Below are positions 62,101 through 64,000 of a stretch of DNA of 64,000 bases, one piece after another (the stretch's first letter is position 1; every line of letters starts with the position of its first letter). Origin of the DNA: Paenibacillus riograndensis SBR5 (GTDB lineage Bacteria > Bacillota > Bacilli > Paenibacillales > Paenibacillaceae); assembly GCF_000981585.1 (NCBI RefSeq), contig NZ_LN831776.1, positions 6,753,532 through 6,817,531 on the forward strand, written 5' to 3'. Both the position numbers and the translations under genes were made by a program. A model generated the notes under the pieces. The model did no database searches and had not been told where the DNA came from. It worked only from the letters and a program-made list of their open reading frames with translations.

Positions 62101-64000
62101 CAACGGGCAGCAGCTCCATCCGGCTTCCTACAATATATAATTGCGTGTTGTCTGCAGGGATACCGATAGAGACTGAGGTCCCCTTATCCCGTTCAGCATT
62201 ATATTTGTAAATCATGCAGCCCACGGTCGCTTCTGTAGGCCCATATTCGTTATAGATCTCTATGCGGCCATCGAATGCGCGGTGTATCTTTTCCGCTACC
62301 TTTATCTTCAGATCTTCACCGCCGACAATGAATGTTCTGATGCTGGACCGGGAGAGGTCCATGTCCTCCAGTAATCTCAAATGTGTCGGAGTTAATTTTA
62401 CAATATTGACCTTATTCTCTTCGGCTATAGTTCTGGTAAGCAGGGCCTTGTCTTCCCCGTCATAGATTACGATGGTGTTCCCGGATATCAGCGGTGTATA
62501 AATGGAAGTCACGGTTAAATCAAATGATATCGAGGAATACAGCGGAAAAGCAGTCTGTTCTCCGGCAACATAACGTTTATTGGCCCAATGAATGTAATTG
62601 ACCAAATTTCTATGCTCTACCATTACGCCCTTGGGTGTGCCCGTCGTCCCCGAAGTGTAGATTACATAAGCTAAGTTTTCCGGCAGGCTGGCCTTTACCG
62701 GATTTCCCGTTTCTCTTATGTACAACTCGCTATTCTCCAGCTCCAGCCGCCCGCCTGCGTATGTTAAATCCTTGACGATATGATGCTGGAACAAAAGCAT
62801 GGCAGCCTGGCTGTCCGTCAGCATGTAATTGATTCTGTCGGCCGGATATTCCGGATCAATCGGCAGATAAGCCCCGCCCGCCTTTAGAGTACCCAGTATT
62901 GCTATGATCAGCTCCAAAGAACGGTCAGCCATAATCCCTACAATAGCTTCTGCGCCCACTCCTTTCTCCCGCAATACGCTTGCCAGGCTATTCGCCTGTT
63001 CATTTAACTCGCTGTAGGTAAGGGCCTGGCCTCCGCATACCACTGCAAGCTGATCCGGAGTTCTGTCCGCCTGCTCCTCGAACAATTCATGGATGGTTTT
63101 GTCCTTCGGATAGTCTGCGGGCGCACCATTGAATACATTCAGCAGCAGATGCTTCTCTTGATTACTCAGCATGTCCAGCCCGCCAAGCTCTTTATCCGGG
63201 TTAGCGGCTGCCTCTGCCAAAAGACGGGCATAATGTTCTCCCATTCTCTGCACTGTAGCCTTGTTGAACAATCTGCTGGAGTATTCCAAGCTAAAGTCCA
63301 GATTGCCGCCGGCCTCTTTGGCTGTTAAAGTTAGATCAAATTTGGCTACTTCGGCCATTGGCTCAATCAGCTTGACCTTAGCCTGTTCTTCATTAGGCCC
63401 CAATCCGTAATCCAGATTCTCAAGCACAAACATAACATCAAACAGCGGATTTCTGCTGGCATCACTTTTAAGATTCAGCTTTTGGATTACCTTTTCGAAT
63501 TGATAATGGGTGTGCTCGAAGTCTGCCAATGTATGCAGCTTGACTTCTTCCAGGAACTCCCGGAACGTTCTGTCTCCTGCCGGGTAATTTCTCAGAGCCA
63601 CCGTATTCACGAACATTCCCATCGTTTCTTGAAGTTCGCTGTGCGCTCTCCCCGATTCTACGGTGCCCACGATGATATCTTCCTGCCCGGTATATTTCCA
63701 CAGCAGCACGTTGTAGACGGCGAGCAGCACCATATATACCGTTGTTCCCGTTTCCCGGGCCACCCTGTGCAGAGCTGCTGTTAACTCAGCCCCCGCCTCG
63801 AAGTGTATCCGGTCCCCCTCAAATTGCTTGACTCGGGGTCTTTCCTCATCCGTCTGCAGATTCAGCAGCGGCAGCTCCCCGGCCAGCCGCTCCAGCCAAT
63901 AGGACTCGTCTCTGCTCATCGTTTCTTGCCCGTTCAGCCGGTTCTGCCATTCCGAATAATCCTTGTACTGAAGCACCGGGGCTGCTAGTGCCGCTCCCTC
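56195..64000 (-). CDS. NRPS, partial: C'-A(Asn)-T-E-C-A(Gly)-T-half C
   Basis: The frame stays open through the right edge, so the N-terminus is missing. Residues counted from 63976. Partial C to about 270; A1 about 297-770, pocket residues by eye DLTKIGEVGK, near the Asn code; T1 GGDSIK about 826; E about 880-1305 with intact HHLVIDG and EGHGRE, so D-Asn; C2 about 1340-1790 starting LSPMQEGM with HHIIMDG, expected D-upstream type; A2 about 1805-2285, pocket DILQMGMIWK, near the Gly code; T2 GGNSLK about 2336. The last 200 residues look like only the C-terminal lobe of a condensation domain (HLLLAGYVFLLSDI; FGWIEADITGL), without an HHxxxDG motif. Predicted contribution: ...-D-Asn-Gly handed to the first KS. 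Confidence 0.92.
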   Translation of the reverse strand, partial: EGAALAAPVLQYKDYSEWQNRLNGQETMSRDESYWLERLAGELPLLNLQTDEERPRVKQFEGDRIHFEAGAELTAALHRVARETGTTVYMVLLAVYNVLLWKYTGQEDIIVGTVESGRAHSELQETMGMFVNTVALRNYPAGDRTFREFLEEVKLHTLADFEHTHYQFEKVIQKLNLKSDASRNPLFDVMFVLENLDYGLGPNEEQAKVKLIEPMAEVAKFDLTLTAKEAGGNLDFSLEYSSRLFNKATVQRMGEHYARLLAEAAANPDKELGGLDMLSNQEKHLLLNVFNGAPADYPKDKTIHELFEEQADRTPDQLAVVCGGQALTYSELNEQANSLASVLREKGVGAEAIVGIMADRSLELIIAILGTLKAGGAYLPIDPEYPADRINYMLTDSQAAMLLFQHHIVKDLTYAGGRLELENSELYIRETGNPVKASLPENLAYVIYTSGTTGTPKGVMVEHRNLVNYIHWANKRYVAGEQTAFPLYSSISFDLTVTSIYTPLISGNTIVIYDGEDKALLTRTIAEENKVNIVKLTPTHLRLLEDMDLSRSSIRTFIVGGEDLKIKVAEKIHRAFDGRIEIYNEYGPTEATVGCMIYKYNAERDKGTSVSIGIPADNTQLYIVGSRMELLPVGVAGELCIGGDGVARGYLHKEALTAEKFVDHPFNAGSKLYKTGDMARWLSDGTVEYLGRMDNQVKIRGYRIETGEIENRLLQMPDITEAVVVARTDEQGHNYLCAYVVSNKEVIASEVKGRLSKELPNYMVPGFTVQIAKLPLSSNGKVDIKALPAVDISEMLAASYEAPNNKVEEILVDVWQRVLNIEPIGTNYNYYEMGGDSIKSILIVSALREHGLRLEVKDLMQYPSIKELAGYVKHEDVQAPQEAVEGSVPFLPVQQWFFEQGLPQENHYNQAFMFYRKEGLDEEILRKAVVAILVHHDALRMVYKRTPDGITQWNRSADCAGAAFTLDVYDLRGQDEKRSIPALSDELQKGLDLEEGLLVKLGLFKTSLGDHLLVAVHHLVIDGVSWRILIADLETAYRNIAAGAAASLPPKTASYRSWAQKLKEYASGKVLLKEAEYWKGITNTGSGPLPKDFGEENRGCGERMEVSLNFSKEQTAKLLRNCNTAYNTQINDVLLCSLGLAFKEWGGMDQLLVSLEGHGREEIFQGVSIDRTIGWFTTIFPVVLDMTRSHDLAYSLKRTKEMLRHVPHKGIGYGIWKYLADGNKELRAFEPEVSFNYLGEFGREAGSSLLEFSRLSSGASISIDNNKLKGIDINGLIMEGELELVFSYSTLEYTRETVAQLTAAYHTSLLQVIDHCAHRQTAEKTPWDYGDPDLSLEDLDTLLACGQEIEKIHSLSPMQEGMMYNTIVDAGSSTYFEQSELNIEGYLNVEILNMVLNELTGKYEILRTAFFYHDIKKFKQAVLKERKLRIHYEDISSRSMQEQSSYIEQFKVQDRSNPFDLEQDCLLRVAVLKTDTGNFKVVYSFHHIIMDGWSAGIILQEVIAQYKARLQEAELKQEKAVPYSDYLDWLDHQDKAAALDYWQSYLEAYESGTVIPELQHQEKGFMHQQERTSLDAQATAKLKSLAEANGITLSSVIQTAWGVVLQKYSNTHDVVFGSVVSGRPSDIKGIERMVGLCINTVPVRVTGGDQLSFIALAKKLNKDFIHANAFSFCQLAEIQALSPMKNNLINHVVVYENYPVDQSLADLQEAEGREVKITAAQGFEQTNYDLEILIAPGRTLQIKITYNGCKYSRDVINALMDNLMHVLSCAVSNPDQAAESIDMVSEQERNKLLYELNCTGTAYAKEKTIAQLFEEQAERTPEAIALEFHGTVLSYRELNKRANQLARVLRRNSVGANVIVPILVKRSLNLLVGILGILKAGGGYLPLDTDYPVDRIHYMLQDSQASLLLTEKGLAAPLGLNEAVTILDIGSKQIQDEDDSNLQSITKADDLAYVLYTSGSTGNPKGVAVEQRGVHNFIKGITDRISFTEDKIILSVTTCSFDIFGLESLLPLTRGLKVVIASEEEQKDPHLLNKVILDSEVNTIQLTPSRLKLMLNCSNTAESFKKLKLMMIGGEGFPKDLLVQLQKFTDSRIYNMYGPTETTIWSTVKELTHENSVNVGKPIANTQVYIVDQAGHLAPIGVAGELCIAGDGVARGYLHKEELTASKFVDNPFMQGTKMYTTGDLARWLPNGELDVIGRLDNQVKIGGYRIELGEIESVAARHDKITQCVVAGQPNSLGSQDLVLYFVAAEKISTSELVNFLSPVLPKYMMPQMYIQIDEIPLTANGKTNLKALPKPGNVRPELRDDYEEAVTDLQKEIQQVWSLILNIEQVGIYDNFFEVGGNSLKIVAMYNELQKLYPGKIQITDIFSYPTISRLAQFIDNQSAFAEAAVALDHEGMAIELPAVYLAGEAEPDDGRVLRFSFAGDSYAGLVQACTRNRYEIIHLLLAGYVFLLSDICQRERLAVQFSDQAAGRFGWIEADITGLDNFYEIVSLVKDQHKHLLESPRYTVQSDLEMFRTGSGSTVVPLFSRVNDSHPAADHEDDDLVLEAAEKAGEIEIVWRYNRSKLKQAKMYELFNQYIKLLQVIIESGERTSSEVEV

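Overview
The window looks like a chromosomal segment of a Paenibacillus-type Firmicute. The evidence is roughly balanced GC, Gram-positive lipoboxes on all solute-binding proteins, Lpl/Ytc-type carbohydrate importers beside large sensor-AraC regulators, an ECF sigma/DUF4179 pair, CcpA-type cre sites and strong GGAGG ribosome binding sites. No rRNA, tRNA, transposase or CRISPR array was seen, and all assignments rest on reading the sequence, not on database searches.

Layout. 1-4121 (+): the tail of a sugar/glycerol-phosphate-type ABC importer, its binding lipoprotein, a HAD phosphatase whose C-terminus carries an in-frame 36-bp minisatellite, an SMR efflux protein and a metallophosphoesterase. 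4122-4487: a hairpin-rich convergent gap with three tandem 51-bp hairpin units. 4488-6820 (-): a MetQ/MetI/MetN-type importer; its ATPase lacks the usual C-terminal regulatory domain and probably starts at ATT. 6821-7856: a long non-coding gap with five copies of a GTGGAAAAAGG element, three consecutive DnaA-box-like 9-mers and two strong hairpins. 7857-15267 (-): a nucleoside salvage operon (BMP lipoprotein, double ATPase, two permeases, nucleoside hydrolase, ADP-ribosylglycohydrolase) facing an AraC regulator. 16523-21008 (+): a membrane sensor-AraC regulator and an ECF sigma/anti-sigma pair. 21135-24814 (-): an LplABC-like carbohydrate importer. 25109-28078: two MerR regulators, each next to a 19-bp-spacer promoter, one serving an aldo/keto reductase and the other a TrmO-like tRNA methyltransferase. 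28224-31775 (-): a large modular secreted alpha-amylase with two cre sites upstream.

32149-64000 (-): one apparently single operon for a trans-AT PKS/NRPS assembly line that enters from beyond the right edge. Reading order is NRPS (partial C - A[Asn] - T - E - C - A[Gly] - T - half condensation domain), discrete malonyl acyltransferase, KS-DH-KR-ACP, KS-DH-KR-ACP, CrtI-like FAD oxidoreductase, KS-ACP-C-A[Glu]-T-E-like, O-methyltransferase, and a heterodimeric ABC exporter. Docking-like helices at the protein ends support this order. None of the PKS proteins has an integrated AT, so the discrete AT must load them.

The predicted chain is ...D-Asn-Gly extended to a diene, then an unreduced beta-ketoacyl unit joined to Glu. 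A beta-ketoacyl-aminoacyl thioester is the substrate type for Dieckmann release as a 3-acyl tetramic acid. No thioesterase or reductase is encoded at the end of the line, and the terminal epimerase-like domain has lost its key motif residues. This release problem, together with the embedded FAD desaturase, makes the cluster the most likely novel system in the window.
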